A stretch of 64,000 nucleotides of DNA from Magnetospirillum sulfuroxidans (GTDB taxonomy: Bacteria > Pseudomonadota > Alphaproteobacteria > Rhodospirillales > Magnetospirillaceae), in the NCBI RefSeq assembly GCF_018224925.1, contig NZ_JAGTUF010000006.1:1-64000 (forward strand), given 5' to 3'. Made by a program: the position numbers and the translations under genes. This document shows, piece by piece, positions 1 through 7,720 of this stretch; within the stretch, counting starts at the first letter, position 1; each line of letters starts with the position of its first letter. The notes beneath the pieces are model-generated. The model had not been told where the DNA came from, did no database searches, and saw nothing but the letters and a program-made list of their open reading frames with translations.

Positions 1-77
1 CGCGCCCCCCCCTCCGAACTCAGCAGGAGAAGCGAATCACGATGCAGCCTCAGATGAAAGGGTTTTTCCGCAGCCTG

Positions 78-281
78 TTAAACGCTGACATCGACCATTT
101 TGCCCAGAGCATTCTGGGCATGGGATTGGGCGGGCGGCTGGCCCTCGGCGGCGGCGGTTACCAATTGGACGACGGCAGCGTCTTGCTGTGCCGCATGGCG
201 CAGCATGCGCATGCCCAAATCCTGACCAAGATGGCCTTTCCAGCCGGCCAGGGACAATTCGGTCATACCGGTGACGTCCAT
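78..281 (-). CDS. YjfB-like putative motility protein (67 aa)
   Basis: A 67-residue protein resembling the small YjfB-type putative motility family. What is seen is an MDV start, an amphipathic helix containing MRMLRHAAQQDAAVVQL, a Gly/Pro-rich linker, and a short tail ending GKMVDVSV, the usual layout of this family in alphaproteobacteria. No catalytic residues or membrane segment are visible. The start is preceded by an AAAGGGA ribosome-binding sequence about 9 bases upstream. A plausible promoter lies further upstream. The opposite strand is also open here (from 42), but that frame loses protein-like composition in its second half. The family has no established biochemical role. The assignment rests on remembered family shape, so it is moderate. 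Confidence 0.55.
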   Translation of the reverse strand: MDVTGMTELSLAGWKGHLGQDLGMRMLRHAAQQDAAVVQLVTAAAEGQPPAQSHAQNALGKMVDVSV

Positions 282-318
282 GGGTCACGTCCCTTTGCGC
301 ACAGAGTGTGGATGTCTC

Positions 319-348
319 TTTATACCACAAAACACGGTCTATTTTCAG
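319..348 (-). promoter_or_regulatory. Candidate promoter of the YjfB-like gene
   Basis: On the minus strand, CTGAAA (348-343) and TATAAA (324-319) are separated by 18 bases, a near-consensus sigma-70 pair about 40 bases upstream of the start codon. Inferred from sequence only. Confidence 0.35.
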
Positions 349-405
349 GTTCCGAAGGTATGAGCATGCTATAACCGTGCAAGCCATCGGGGGCGAAACA
401 CGGAC

Positions 406-1641
406 GTGTTCATGGATAATCTGATCGTCATCGTTTTCGGCCTGACCTATTTGGGCATGGCCCTGGGGCGGGTGCCCGGCCTGACGCTTGACCGCACCGG
501 GATCGCGTTGATTGGCGCCGTGGCGCTGCTGGCTTCCGGCCGGGTCGGGGTTGGGGATGCCGGCGCCGCCATCGACATGCCGACATTGTTGCTGTTGTTC
601 GCCTTGATGCTGATCTCGGCCCAATTTCAAGAAGCCGGTCTTTACCGTGTCGTCGCCGGCAAGGTGGCGGTGTCGGCGGGCAGCGCCAACCGTCTGTTGC
701 TGCTGACCATTCTGGCCGCCGGCCTGTTGGCGGCGATCTTGGCCAACGACATCGTGGTTTTCGCCATGGCCCCCATGTTGATCGAGGGGATCAAGGGGCG
801 TGGCATGGATCCGCGGCCGTTCTTGCTGGGGTTGGCGGGCGGGGCCAATGCCGGCAGCGCCATCACCATCATCGGCAACCCGCAAAATATTCTGATCGGT
901 CAGGTGGGCGACCTGGATTTCTGGCAATTCATCGCCGCCTGTGGGGTGCCGGCGCTGGTTTCCATGCTGCTGGTGTTCTGGTGTGTCCGCTTGTTCTGGC
1001 GGCGGGAACTGGCGGTGCCGCCGGTGCCGGCGGCGGAGGGTCTGGTGCCGCGCCTTGATTATTGGCAGACCGCCAAGGGGGTGGCGGCGGTGGGCGCCTT
1101 GCTGGCCCTGTTCGCCACCGACCTGCCGCGCGAAGTGGGGGCGTTGGCGGTGGCGGCGCCGCTGTTGCTGTCGCGGCGCTTGGCCAGCCGCGACATGATC
1201 GGCACGGTGGATTGGCACCTTTTGCTGCTGTTCGCCTGTCTGTTCGTGGTCACCGACGCCTTTGCCGCCACCAATTGGGCGGCCAGTGGGGTGGAATGGC
1301 TGGCGGAACGGCAATGGCTGCCGGACCGGATCGGAGTGATGGCGCCGATGCTGACGCTGGCTTCCAACACGATCGGCAATGTGCCGGCGGTGATGTTGAT
1401 TTTGTCCATGTGGCCGATCGAAGGCAGTGGGCCGCTTTACGGGCTGGCGCTGTTATCGACCTTGGCCGGCAATCTGTTGCTGGTGGGATCACTGGCCAAC
1501 ATCATCGTGGCCGAGCGCGCCGCCGCCAGTGGCGTGCGTCTGGGCTTTCTTGACTTCGCCAAGGCCGGTATCCCCATGACCTTGGCCTCGCTGGCGGTGG
1601 CGGCGGCGTGGCTGTTGCTGGGCGGCTGGATGAATTGGTGA
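406..1641 (+). CDS. SLC13/ArsB-NhaD-type inner-membrane transporter
   Basis: A 411-residue polytopic membrane protein (about 11 hydrophobic segments) of the ion-transporter superfamily that includes ArsB, NhaD and SLC13 anion carriers. Diagnostic motifs are NDIVVFAMAPM in the first half and the loop SAITIIGNPQNILIG at about residues 150-165, where the Asn-Pro-Gln-Asn element is typical of the ArsB/NhaD side. The second half repeats the pattern with ASNTIGNVPAVML. Substrate cannot be deduced: arsenite, sodium/proton exchange or a dicarboxylate are all possible, and no ars genes are nearby. The start is GTG at 406 or ATG at 412, both following a GGGGGCG ribosome-binding stretch. It converges on the TetR gene with only 8 bases between stops. 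Confidence 0.8.
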   Translation: MFMDNLIVIVFGLTYLGMALGRVPGLTLDRTGIALIGAVALLASGRVGVGDAGAAIDMPTLLLLFALMLISAQFQEAGLYRVVAGKVAVSAGSANRLLLLTILAAGLLAAILANDIVVFAMAPMLIEGIKGRGMDPRPFLLGLAGGANAGSAITIIGNPQNILIGQVGDLDFWQFIAACGVPALVSMLLVFWCVRLFWRRELAVPPVPAAEGLVPRLDYWQTAKGVAAVGALLALFATDLPREVGALAVAAPLLLSRRLASRDMIGTVDWHLLLLFACLFVVTDAFAATNWAASGVEWLAERQWLPDRIGVMAPMLTLASNTIGNVPAVMLILSMWPIEGSGPLYGLALLSTLAGNLLLVGSLANIIVAERAAASGVRLGFLDFAKAGIPMTLASLAVAAAWLLLGGWMNW

Positions 1642-1649
1642 AGCCCGGT

Positions 1650-2216
1650 CTATAGAATGCGGCTGGCGATGACGCGGGCGGTTTTCCAGGCGTCGGCGTC
1701 GCCACGGACGAAGGCTTCGGCGATGGCGCCTTCCTTCAACAAGGCCAGTTGGCGGGCGGTGTCGATGGCCAAGCCGGCTTGGGCGCACAAAAGAACCAGA
1801 TGGTCGAGAACGGCTTGTTTATGACCGGCGGCTTGCCGATGAAGGGGGTGATCGGCGGCGACGAACTCGCCGGCGGCACGGACGAAGGCGCAGCCGACGA
1901 AATCAGGCCCCAGCGGTTGGGCCGCCCCGCCGATCCATTCGCCGACAGCATCGAACATGGCCAGCAATTGCTGTTTGGGATCAGGGCCGCCGATGGCCCG
2001 CATGCGGTCGAAGAGCCAGCGTCGAAACAAGGCGTCGCGATGGGCCAGCGCGGCGGCGATCAACGCTTCTTTCGAGGCGAAATGGCTGTATAGCGTCATC
2101 TTGCTGGTTTCGGCCTCGGCCAGGATGGCGGCGATGCCGGTGGCGTGAAAGCCGTCGCGCAGAAAGAGGCGAAGGGCGGCTTTAACAAGGTCGTCACGGC
2201 GCGATGGCGGGGCCAA
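1650..2216 (-). CDS. TetR/AcrR-family transcriptional repressor
   Basis: A 188-residue TetR-family regulator. The N-terminal helix-turn-helix domain spans about residues 8-55 (AALRLFLRDGFHATGIAAI followed by TSKMTLYSHFASKEAL, the family's recognition-helix signature). The rest is an all-helical ligand/dimer domain. The TTG start is supported by GGAGAG five bases upstream. It is divergent from the HPP membrane-protein gene. The intergenic region holds face-to-face sigma-70 promoters and a perfect 14-bp palindrome, so it probably represses the HPP gene and perhaps itself. The inducer is unknown. Confidence 0.9.
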   Translation of the reverse strand: MAPPSRRDDLVKAALRLFLRDGFHATGIAAILAEAETSKMTLYSHFASKEALIAAALAHRDALFRRWLFDRMRAIGGPDPKQQLLAMFDAVGEWIGGAAQPLGPDFVGCAFVRAAGEFVAADHPLHRQAAGHKQAVLDHLVLLCAQAGLAIDTARQLALLKEGAIAEAFVRGDADAWKTARVIASRIL

Positions 2217-2251
2217 GAAACTCTCCGGTCCAACGAGAGGATGATGTTGCG

Positions 2252-2280
2252 ATCATAGGCGCGGTGGTGTGGATTGACAA
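2252..2280 (-). promoter_or_regulatory. Promoter of the TetR gene
   Basis: Minus-strand TTGTCA (2280-2275), a 17-base spacer, and TATGAT (2257-2252). Its -35 element overlaps the -35 element of the divergent HPP promoter, so the two transcription units share a control region. Confidence 0.6.
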
Positions 2281-2301
2281 TAACTGACCGGTCAGTATAG
2301 A
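2274..2301 (+). promoter_or_regulatory. Promoter of the HPP gene
   Basis: TTGACA (2274-2279), a 16-base spacer and TATAGA (2296-2301). The spacer is almost wholly occupied by the TetR-type palindrome, the classical arrangement for steric repression. Confidence 0.65.
2283..2296. promoter_or_regulatory. Perfect 14-bp palindrome, likely TetR operator
   Basis: ACTGACCGGTCAGT reads identically on both strands. It lies between the -35 and -10 of the HPP promoter and directly upstream of the -35 of the tetR promoter. TetR-family operators are typically 14-20 bp palindromes in exactly this position. Binding by the adjacent regulator is inference. Confidence 0.7.
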
Positions 2302-2329
2302 AAGGGGCGTGGCAACCGGAGGATGGATG

Positions 2330-2860
2330 ATGCGTGGGCTGCAAAGATTGAAAGGCGGCGGCACTCTGCCGCCGCGGCCGCTGCTCAAACAGGTGTTGGC
2401 GGCGTGGTTCGGCGGATTATTGGCCATTGCCGCTATGGGTGGATTGACCGAATGGACCGCGACACCATGGCTGATGGCCCCGTTCGGGGCCACCGCCGTG
2501 ATTGTTTTCGGCCTGCCCGATTCGCCCTTGGCCCAGCCGCGCAACGTCATCTTTGGCCATCTGCTATCGACAGTGATCGGTCTGGTGGCGCTGAAACTGG
2601 CGGGGCCGCATTGGTGGTCGATGGCGATGGCCGTGGCTACCGCCATCGCCGTCATGCAAGTCAGCCGCACAGTGCATCCGCCGGCCGGGGCCAATCCGCT
2701 GGTGGTCATGCTCGGGGGGGCGGATTGGGGCTTTTTGGTCAGTCCGGTGCTGATCGGGACATTGGTCATGGTCGCGGTCGCCCTTGCCAGCAATAACGTA
2801 TTGGCGGGCCGCCGCTATCCGCTTTACTGGGGGCTGCCCAATTGGCGGGCCGGGTCATAG
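2330..2860 (+). CDS. HPP-family integral membrane protein
   Basis: A membrane protein of the HPP family (four or so transmembrane helices). It carries the name-giving motif TVHPPAGANPLVVM at about residues 112-125, plus the upstream TPWLMAPFGATAVIVFGLP segment. Some HPP proteins transport nitrite in cyanobacteria and plastids, but the substrate in most bacteria is unknown. I prefer the ATG at 2330, which lies 6-7 bases after GGAGGA. An in-frame ATG at 2327 and GTG at 2309 also exist. Its last 37 bases overlap the oppositely oriented exonuclease gene. It is probably regulated by the divergent TetR protein. Confidence 0.85.
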   Translation: MRGLQRLKGGGTLPPRPLLKQVLAAWFGGLLAIAAMGGLTEWTATPWLMAPFGATAVIVFGLPDSPLAQPRNVIFGHLLSTVIGLVALKLAGPHWWSMAMAVATAIAVMQVSRTVHPPAGANPLVVMLGGADWGFLVSPVLIGTLVMVAVALASNNVLAGRRYPLYWGLPNWRAGS

Positions 2861-3348
2861 CCATCGCGGCGGGCGGCCAGCAAAATCTCGGCACAGGCGA
2901 CGGCGTCGGACAGGGCGTCGTGGTGATTGAGCGGCTGGGCGAGAAAGCGGCAGACGTCGGGCAGTTTGGTCGGGCGCAGGTTCCACACCTCTCGGGCGGC
3001 GCGTACGGTACAGACGAACGGCGTTAACGGCGCCGGATAGCCATAGGCCCGACAGCATTCGGCCAGAACCCCTTTATCGAAGGGGGCGTTATGGGCGACC
3101 AGGAACGGCGCCTCGCTGATCAAGCCGCGGATTTCGGGCCAGAAATGGCCGAAATCGGGCTGGTCCTTGACCTGATCCCAGGTGATGCCGTGGATATGGG
3201 TAAACAGCATGGTCTGGCGCGGCGGCCGAATCAGCCGGTACCAGGTGTCGGCGATCTTGCCGTTTCGCACCAGGGCCAGGGCCAGGGAACAGGCGCTGTC
3301 GCGGCCATTATCGGCCGTTTCGAAATCAAGGGCGATGAAATCGGTCAT
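2824..3348 (-). CDS. DEDDh 3'-5' exonuclease (Pol III epsilon/RNase T-like)
   Basis: A 174-residue exonuclease domain with no other domain. The DEDDh residues are visible: FIALDFETAD (ExoI Asp/Glu), VAHNAPFDKGVL (ExoII Asp), and HHDALSDAVACAEIL (ExoIII His and Asp). It belongs to the DnaQ-like superfamily. Because it is free-standing, it could be a second epsilon-type proofreader, an RNA-trimming enzyme or a repair nuclease, and the sequence does not decide which. Its ATG overlaps the stop of the upstream... that is, the next downstream gene, the ClC channel on the same strand, by four bases at 3345-3348 (the channel gene ends where this gene begins), so the two are translationally linked. 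Confidence 0.85.
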   Translation of the reverse strand: MTDFIALDFETADNGRDSACSLALALVRNGKIADTWYRLIRPPRQTMLFTHIHGITWDQVKDQPDFGHFWPEIRGLISEAPFLVAHNAPFDKGVLAECCRAYGYPAPLTPFVCTVRAAREVWNLRPTKLPDVCRFLAQPLNHHDALSDAVACAEILLAARRDGYDPARQLGSPQ

Positions 3349-5138
3349 CGGGGCTGAGAGGTCTTTCTTCCGGTTTCTTCGGCCCGGGTGGTGACCAGGG
3401 CGCTGTTATAGGCGTTCAAGGCGTCACTCAGATGAATCCAGCCCGCGAATATTTCGGTGTCGTCATGGCTCACCACCGCCATGTGGGCTTCGTGGAGCCG
3501 CTGCATGGTGTCGATGGCGGTGCCGATGTCATCCTCCAGGCTAAGGACCGGGGGATGCAGACGGGCGACGTCTTGGGCATTGAGCAGATCGTCCAGGTCC
3601 GAATCAAAGGCGGTTTCGGCCAGATCGGCCAAGGTGATGCTGCCGATCAGGATGCCGCCGTCGCACAAGACGAACACCTCGCCTTCGGGCCGGGCCTGCA
3701 ACAACTGGCGGACATGGCCCAGCCGGGCTTGCCGCGGCACGGTGACGGCGTCGCGCTTGACCACATCGGCGACTTTCAAATTCTTCAGAATGCGGCTTTC
3801 GGCGCCGGCTTCCAGATCGATGCCGCGCCGCGACAATTGCCAGTGAAAGAACGATCCGCGCCCGGTGATCTGGCTTAACAGCACATTGGCGACGACGCTG
3901 GCCAGCATGACGGCGACGGTGACTTGATAATCTCCGGTCAGTTCAAACACGATCAAGGTGGTGGAAATCGGCGCTCCCAGCACCGCCGAGGCCAAGGCTC
4001 CCATGCCGACCAGGGCATAGATGCCGGGGACCGAGGCGAGGGTGGGGGACAGGTCGCCGATGGCGAAGCCGAACAATCCGCCCAGCATGGCGCCAAGGAC
4101 CAAGGCCGGGCCAAAGACGCCGCCGGCCAATCCAGACCCCAGGGAAATGGCGGTGGCCGCCAGTTTGGCCAGCAACAGCGCCGCCAACAGGCCCGGACCG
4201 ATCAACGCTTTCAGGCTGTCATCGGTGATGTCGTAGCCGACGCCCAAGACCTGGGGAAAGGCCAGGGCGATCACCCCGACGGCGAAGCCGCCGACGGCGG
4301 GGCGCAGAAAGGCGGGGCCAGGCAGGCGGGACATCTGGCTTTCGCTCAGGCGGACCAGATGCATGAACACGACGGCGGTCAGGGCGCAGGCGATGCCCAG
4401 GCCGGCGAAGGCGGGGAATTCGGCCCAGGTGCCCAGATGCATAGCGGGGATGGAAAAGGCGGGATAATTGCCGAACCAGCCCCGCGACACCATGGTCGCG
4501 GTGACCGAGGCGATCACCACCGGGGCGAAGGCCGACAGGGCGTAATGACCGACCACGACCTCGTGCGCGAACAAGGCGCCGGCAATGGGGGCATTGAACG
4601 ACGCCGCGACGGCGGCGGCGACGCCACAGCCGAGCAATGAGCGCGACAGGTTGCGGCCCAGACGCAGGCGCGCGGCGATCCAACTGGCGATGGAGCCGCC
4701 CAGATGCACGGCCGGTCCTTCCCGTCCGACCGAGGCGCCGACGCCAATGGAGAGAGCCGAGGTCAAGGCCGCCGCCAAACCGGGCTTTAACGGCATATGG
4801 CCGCCATGCAGGGCGGCGGCTTCCATGACGTTGGCGACTCCTTGCGGCCGGCCGCCGGGCAACAGCCAATGGGCCAGGGCGCCGACGGCCAAGCCGCCCA
4901 AGCTGGGGATCAGCAAGATCTGCCACCACGGCAAAAGGGCGGCGGCATCATAAAGCCGTTCCGACGCCGTGCCCCAGGTCAGCCATTGAAGCAGGCCGAT
5001 CAATTCGCGGAAGCCGACGACGGCGCAGCCCACCGTCAGCCCGGCGAACAAGGCCATGAAGGCCAGCACCAGCTGATCGTTGCGCAACAGCCGGCGGGAC
5101 GCCTTGAGCAGCAGGCTGGGGCGGAACCGACGGGGCAT
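3345..5138 (-). CDS. ClC-family chloride channel/antiporter with CBS pair
   Basis: A 597-residue ClC protein. The N-terminal about 430 residues carry the ion pathway, with GVGASVGREGPAVHLGG (the GxExP gating-glutamate motif), GSGLAGGVFGPALVLGAMLGG and VLGAPISTTLIVFELTG. Residues about 455-580 form two CBS domains, which usually sense nucleotides. ClC proteins of this size catalyse chloride conduction or chloride/proton exchange in the inner membrane. The gene's end overlaps the exonuclease start by four bases. The start codon sits just beyond the stop of the upstream diguanylate cyclase, on the same strand. Confidence 0.92.
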   Translation of the reverse strand: MPRRFRPSLLLKASRRLLRNDQLVLAFMALFAGLTVGCAVVGFRELIGLLQWLTWGTASERLYDAAALLPWWQILLIPSLGGLAVGALAHWLLPGGRPQGVANVMEAAALHGGHMPLKPGLAAALTSALSIGVGASVGREGPAVHLGGSIASWIAARLRLGRNLSRSLLGCGVAAAVAASFNAPIAGALFAHEVVVGHYALSAFAPVVIASVTATMVSRGWFGNYPAFSIPAMHLGTWAEFPAFAGLGIACALTAVVFMHLVRLSESQMSRLPGPAFLRPAVGGFAVGVIALAFPQVLGVGYDITDDSLKALIGPGLLAALLLAKLAATAISLGSGLAGGVFGPALVLGAMLGGLFGFAIGDLSPTLASVPGIYALVGMGALASAVLGAPISTTLIVFELTGDYQVTVAVMLASVVANVLLSQITGRGSFFHWQLSRRGIDLEAGAESRILKNLKVADVVKRDAVTVPRQARLGHVRQLLQARPEGEVFVLCDGGILIGSITLADLAETAFDSDLDDLLNAQDVARLHPPVLSLEDDIGTAIDTMQRLHEAHMAVVSHDDTEIFAGWIHLSDALNAYNSALVTTRAEETGRKTSQPR

Positions 5139-5143
5139 GTGCC

Positions 5144-6211
5144 CTAGATATCCTCGAATTCGATGACGTTGGTGGTGGTCAGGTCGTCTTGGCTGGAGAC
5201 GTGGTTGCGGCCCTGGCGCTTGGCCAGATACAACGCTTCGTCGGCACGGTGGACAAAGGCGCCCAGGGTTTCGCCGAATTCATATTCGGCCACCCCCACC
5301 GACAGCGTCACCTGTCCCAGCACCTGACCGGTGCGGCGGTTCAACACCTTGCGTCCGGCCACCTGACGGCGCACCGTCTCGGCCACGGCGACGCCGTCCT
5401 TGAGACGGGTGTCGGGCAAGATGATGGCGAATTCCTCGCCGCCATAGCGGGCGGCGGTATCCTTGCCCTTGATGCAGTCTTGGATGGTGCGGGCGACCAG
5501 TTTCAACACCTGATCGCCCAGCATGTGGCCGTGGCTGTCGTTGAATTGCTTGAAGAAATCAATGTCGATCATCAGCAGCGACAGGAATTTGCGTTCTTCC
5601 TCGGATTCCAGGGCCGATTCGCGCAAGCTGATGTCGAAGAGTTTGCGATTGGCCAATCCGGTCAGGGCGTCGGTGGTGGCCTCGCGCTTCAACTGGTCCA
5701 GATCCTCGCGCAGGCGGGCAATCTCGCCCGAGCTGGTTTCCAGGCGTTCTTCCAGTTGGCGGTTGACCTCGATCATCACCTTGGTTTCATCCAAGATGGA
5801 TTTGACCAGCACCCCCAATTCCGGGCCGGGGGTCGGGCAATCCAGCTCGCCGCTGAAATTTTCCAGGGCATTGCCGTATTGGATGGCGCCTTGGCTGGCG
5901 GTGGACAGATATTCCATCACCCGAGCCACCGCGTCTTCGATTCGCTTGCCGACGGCGCGTAATTCGGCCTCGTGTTGCGACATGCCGAAAAAGCGTTCGT
6001 GCAATTCGCCGCAAATGGTGTCGGTGAATTTCTGCCCCGAGCGCAAGATGCCATTGATGGCCTTGGTCAATTCGGGGTCGCGGTCGGCGACGAAGGCGTA
6101 CCAGACAATGAAATTGTTGGGATGGGCGGGGACGCCATAGCGATCCATCATGCCCATGGCGGCGCGGGCGCAATGGGCGGCGATATCGACCGGATCGGTA
6201 AAGGTGATCAT
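5144..6211 (-). CDS. Diguanylate cyclase (GGEEF)
   Basis: A 355-residue cytoplasmic protein that ends in a complete GGEEF domain (RYGGEEFAIILPDTRL), predicted to make cyclic di-GMP from two GTP. The N-terminal about 170 residues have no recognised domain; a helical, coiled-coil-like segment precedes the catalytic domain. The product-inhibition I-site is degenerate (KGKD, where RxxD is expected five residues before GGEEF), so feedback control may be weak. I chose the ATG at 6211 because AGGAT lies 8 bases upstream; a longer frame begins at 6268 inside the pentapeptide gene. Likely co-transcribed with the pentapeptide-repeat gene upstream. Confidence 0.9.
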   Translation of the reverse strand: MITFTDPVDIAAHCARAAMGMMDRYGVPAHPNNFIVWYAFVADRDPELTKAINGILRSGQKFTDTICGELHERFFGMSQHEAELRAVGKRIEDAVARVMEYLSTASQGAIQYGNALENFSGELDCPTPGPELGVLVKSILDETKVMIEVNRQLEERLETSSGEIARLREDLDQLKREATTDALTGLANRKLFDISLRESALESEEERKFLSLLMIDIDFFKQFNDSHGHMLGDQVLKLVARTIQDCIKGKDTAARYGGEEFAIILPDTRLKDGVAVAETVRRQVAGRKVLNRRTGQVLGQVTLSVGVAEYEFGETLGAFVHRADEALYLAKRQGRNHVSSQDDLTTTNVIEFEDI

Positions 6212-6221
6212 GGCGGCGATC

Positions 6222-6722
6222 CTAATTGCATTGGCCGATGGATCCCTCGGCGCACAGGCGTTGACCATCGGTCCAACGAGCCCCCGACAGGTCGGCGTTC
6301 AAGAAATCGGCGCCTTGAAGCCGGGCGCCGGTGAGGTCGGCTCCGCGCAACTGAGCGCGAAAGAAACGGGTGCGGCGCAGATCGGCCTGTTTCAACGAGG
6401 CGTTGCTCAGGTCGGCCTTGGTGAAATCAGCTTCGACAAAGATGCCGCCATCCAGGTTCGCCCCGCTCATTTCCGCGCTGACGAAGCGGGCGCGGTAAGC
6501 GTCGGCGCCGGTCAGTGTGGTCGCTTTCAAGATGCTGCGCTGAAAACTGGTCTCGCGCAGGCGGGCGCCGGTCAGGTCATGGCCGGACAAATCGCGGCTA
6601 TCGGCGTAACAGCGCTGCCAATCCACCTTGGGCGCGGCCGGGGCGTTGCAATCCGCCGCTTGGGCGATCGCGGAGACGGTAAGGAAGGCCGTCAGGATGG
6701 AAAGAAGAAGGGTTTGTCGCAT
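6222..6722 (-). CDS. Secreted pentapeptide-repeat protein
   Basis: A 166-residue protein with a clear signal peptide (MRQTLLLSILTAFLTVSAIAQA, cleaved near AQA-AD) followed by about 20 pentapeptide repeats of A(D/N)Lxx type, for example GADLTGARLQGADFLNADLSG. Such repeats build a right-handed quadrilateral beta-helix. Two cysteines near the N-terminus and two near the C-terminus could form disulfides in the periplasm. Function is unknown; known roles in the superfamily (for example gyrase mimicry) are cytoplasmic and do not transfer. The stop is 10 bases before the diguanylate cyclase start, which suggests one transcript. Confidence 0.85.
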   Translation of the reverse strand: MRQTLLLSILTAFLTVSAIAQAADCNAPAAPKVDWQRCYADSRDLSGHDLTGARLRETSFQRSILKATTLTGADAYRARFVSAEMSGANLDGGIFVEADFTKADLSNASLKQADLRRTRFFRAQLRGADLTGARLQGADFLNADLSGARWTDGQRLCAEGSIGQCN

Positions 6723-6847
6723 ATCTCTTTTTTAGACGCCTGTCGCCTGTGGCGGAAGTACTATTTCCGCTTGTCGGCGCATGGTTTACCTGCGGCTCGC
6801 CGAAGCGTAGTCTGTTGTGACGGTCCCATGACCAGGAAATTCCAACC

Positions 6848-7720
6848 ATGACCGAGATTGCCGCCGATACCGCTCTTGCTCAGGCCGAAGCTCATTGGCT
6901 GGCCGGGGAAGCGCAACAAGCCCGAGAAGGTTTCCGCCGCGCCCGCATGCTGTTCCATCAGTCCGCCGACGCGATGGCGGAAGCCCATGCCCTGGCCCTG
7001 CTTGGCGATTTCGAGGCCGAGCACGACCATTGGGACGACGCGGCCACCGCTTATGCCGAGGCGCGGATGCTGTACACCCGCTTGGGCGATCAGCATGGCC
7101 AGGGCGGCATGCTGGTGCGCTTGGGACGGTTGGGGCAGCAACGCGGACGACTGACCGAGGCCGAACAATATTTTCTATCCGCGCACGAGGTGTTCGCCGC
7201 CGCCGGCGATCTGTCGGGCATGGCCCATGTGGCCAAGCGGCGCGGTCATTTGGCCCGCGATCAGGGTCGCCACGATGTCGCCCTTGATCATTATCACCAC
7301 GCCCTCGAACTGTACCGGCGGGCCGGCGACACCTTGGGTCAAGCCAATGTGCTGAAGGGATTGGCTTCGTTGCACCGCCGGCTGGGGCATGGCGACAAGG
7401 CGCATCAGAATTTCGAGGAAGCTCGCGATCTTTACGCCCAGGCCGGCGATGTTCTGGGCGAGGCGGCGGCCTGTCGTGGTTTGGGCCATCTGCTGCGCCA
7501 GTTGGGCGACCACGAAGGGGCGGTCAAGGCATTGGACGCGGCCCGTCACCTTTACGCCGCCATGGGGCATTTGAAGGCCGAGGCGGAAACCCGGTTGGAA
7601 CTGGCCGAAGACATGGCGATGTCTGATCCGGCCAAGGCGCGGGCCCATCGCAAGCATGCCCAGGATCTCTTCACCCGCCTGGGCGATCACGATCAGGCCG
7701 CCGCCATCACGGTGGCGTGA
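6848..7720 (+). CDS. Tetratricopeptide-repeat protein
   Basis: A 290-residue soluble protein made almost entirely of TPR-like helical hairpins of about 40 residues (for example [20 protein letters not shown] and [20 protein letters not shown]), of the longer NPHP/AAA-type spacing seen in scaffold proteins. There is no signal peptide and no enzymatic domain, so a protein-interaction role is likely but the partner is unknown. Its 3' end overlaps the convergent hydantoinase gene by 14 bases. Confidence 0.8.
   Translation: MTEIAADTALAQAEAHWLAGEAQQAREGFRRARMLFHQSADAMAEAHALALLGDFEAEHDHWDDAATAYAEARMLYTRLGDQHGQGGMLVRLGRLGQQRGRLTEAEQYFLSAHEVFAAAGDLSGMAHVAKRRGHLARDQGRHDVALDHYHHALELYRRAGDTLGQANVLKGLASLHRRLGHGDKAHQNFEEARDLYAQAGDVLGEAAACRGLGHLLRQLGDHEGAVKALDAARHLYAAMGHLKAEAETRLELAEDMAMSDPAKARAHRKHAQDLFTRLGDHDQAAAITVA

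Noticed and set aside
42-374. Plus-strand frame of 110 codons with a GGAGAAG ribosome-binding sequence
   Set aside because: Composition loses protein character after residue 60, and the opposite strand encodes a better family match.
37-1314. Long minus-strand frame opposite the transporter
   Set aside because: Gln/His/Arg repeats typical of shadow translation; the transporter strand has clear motifs.
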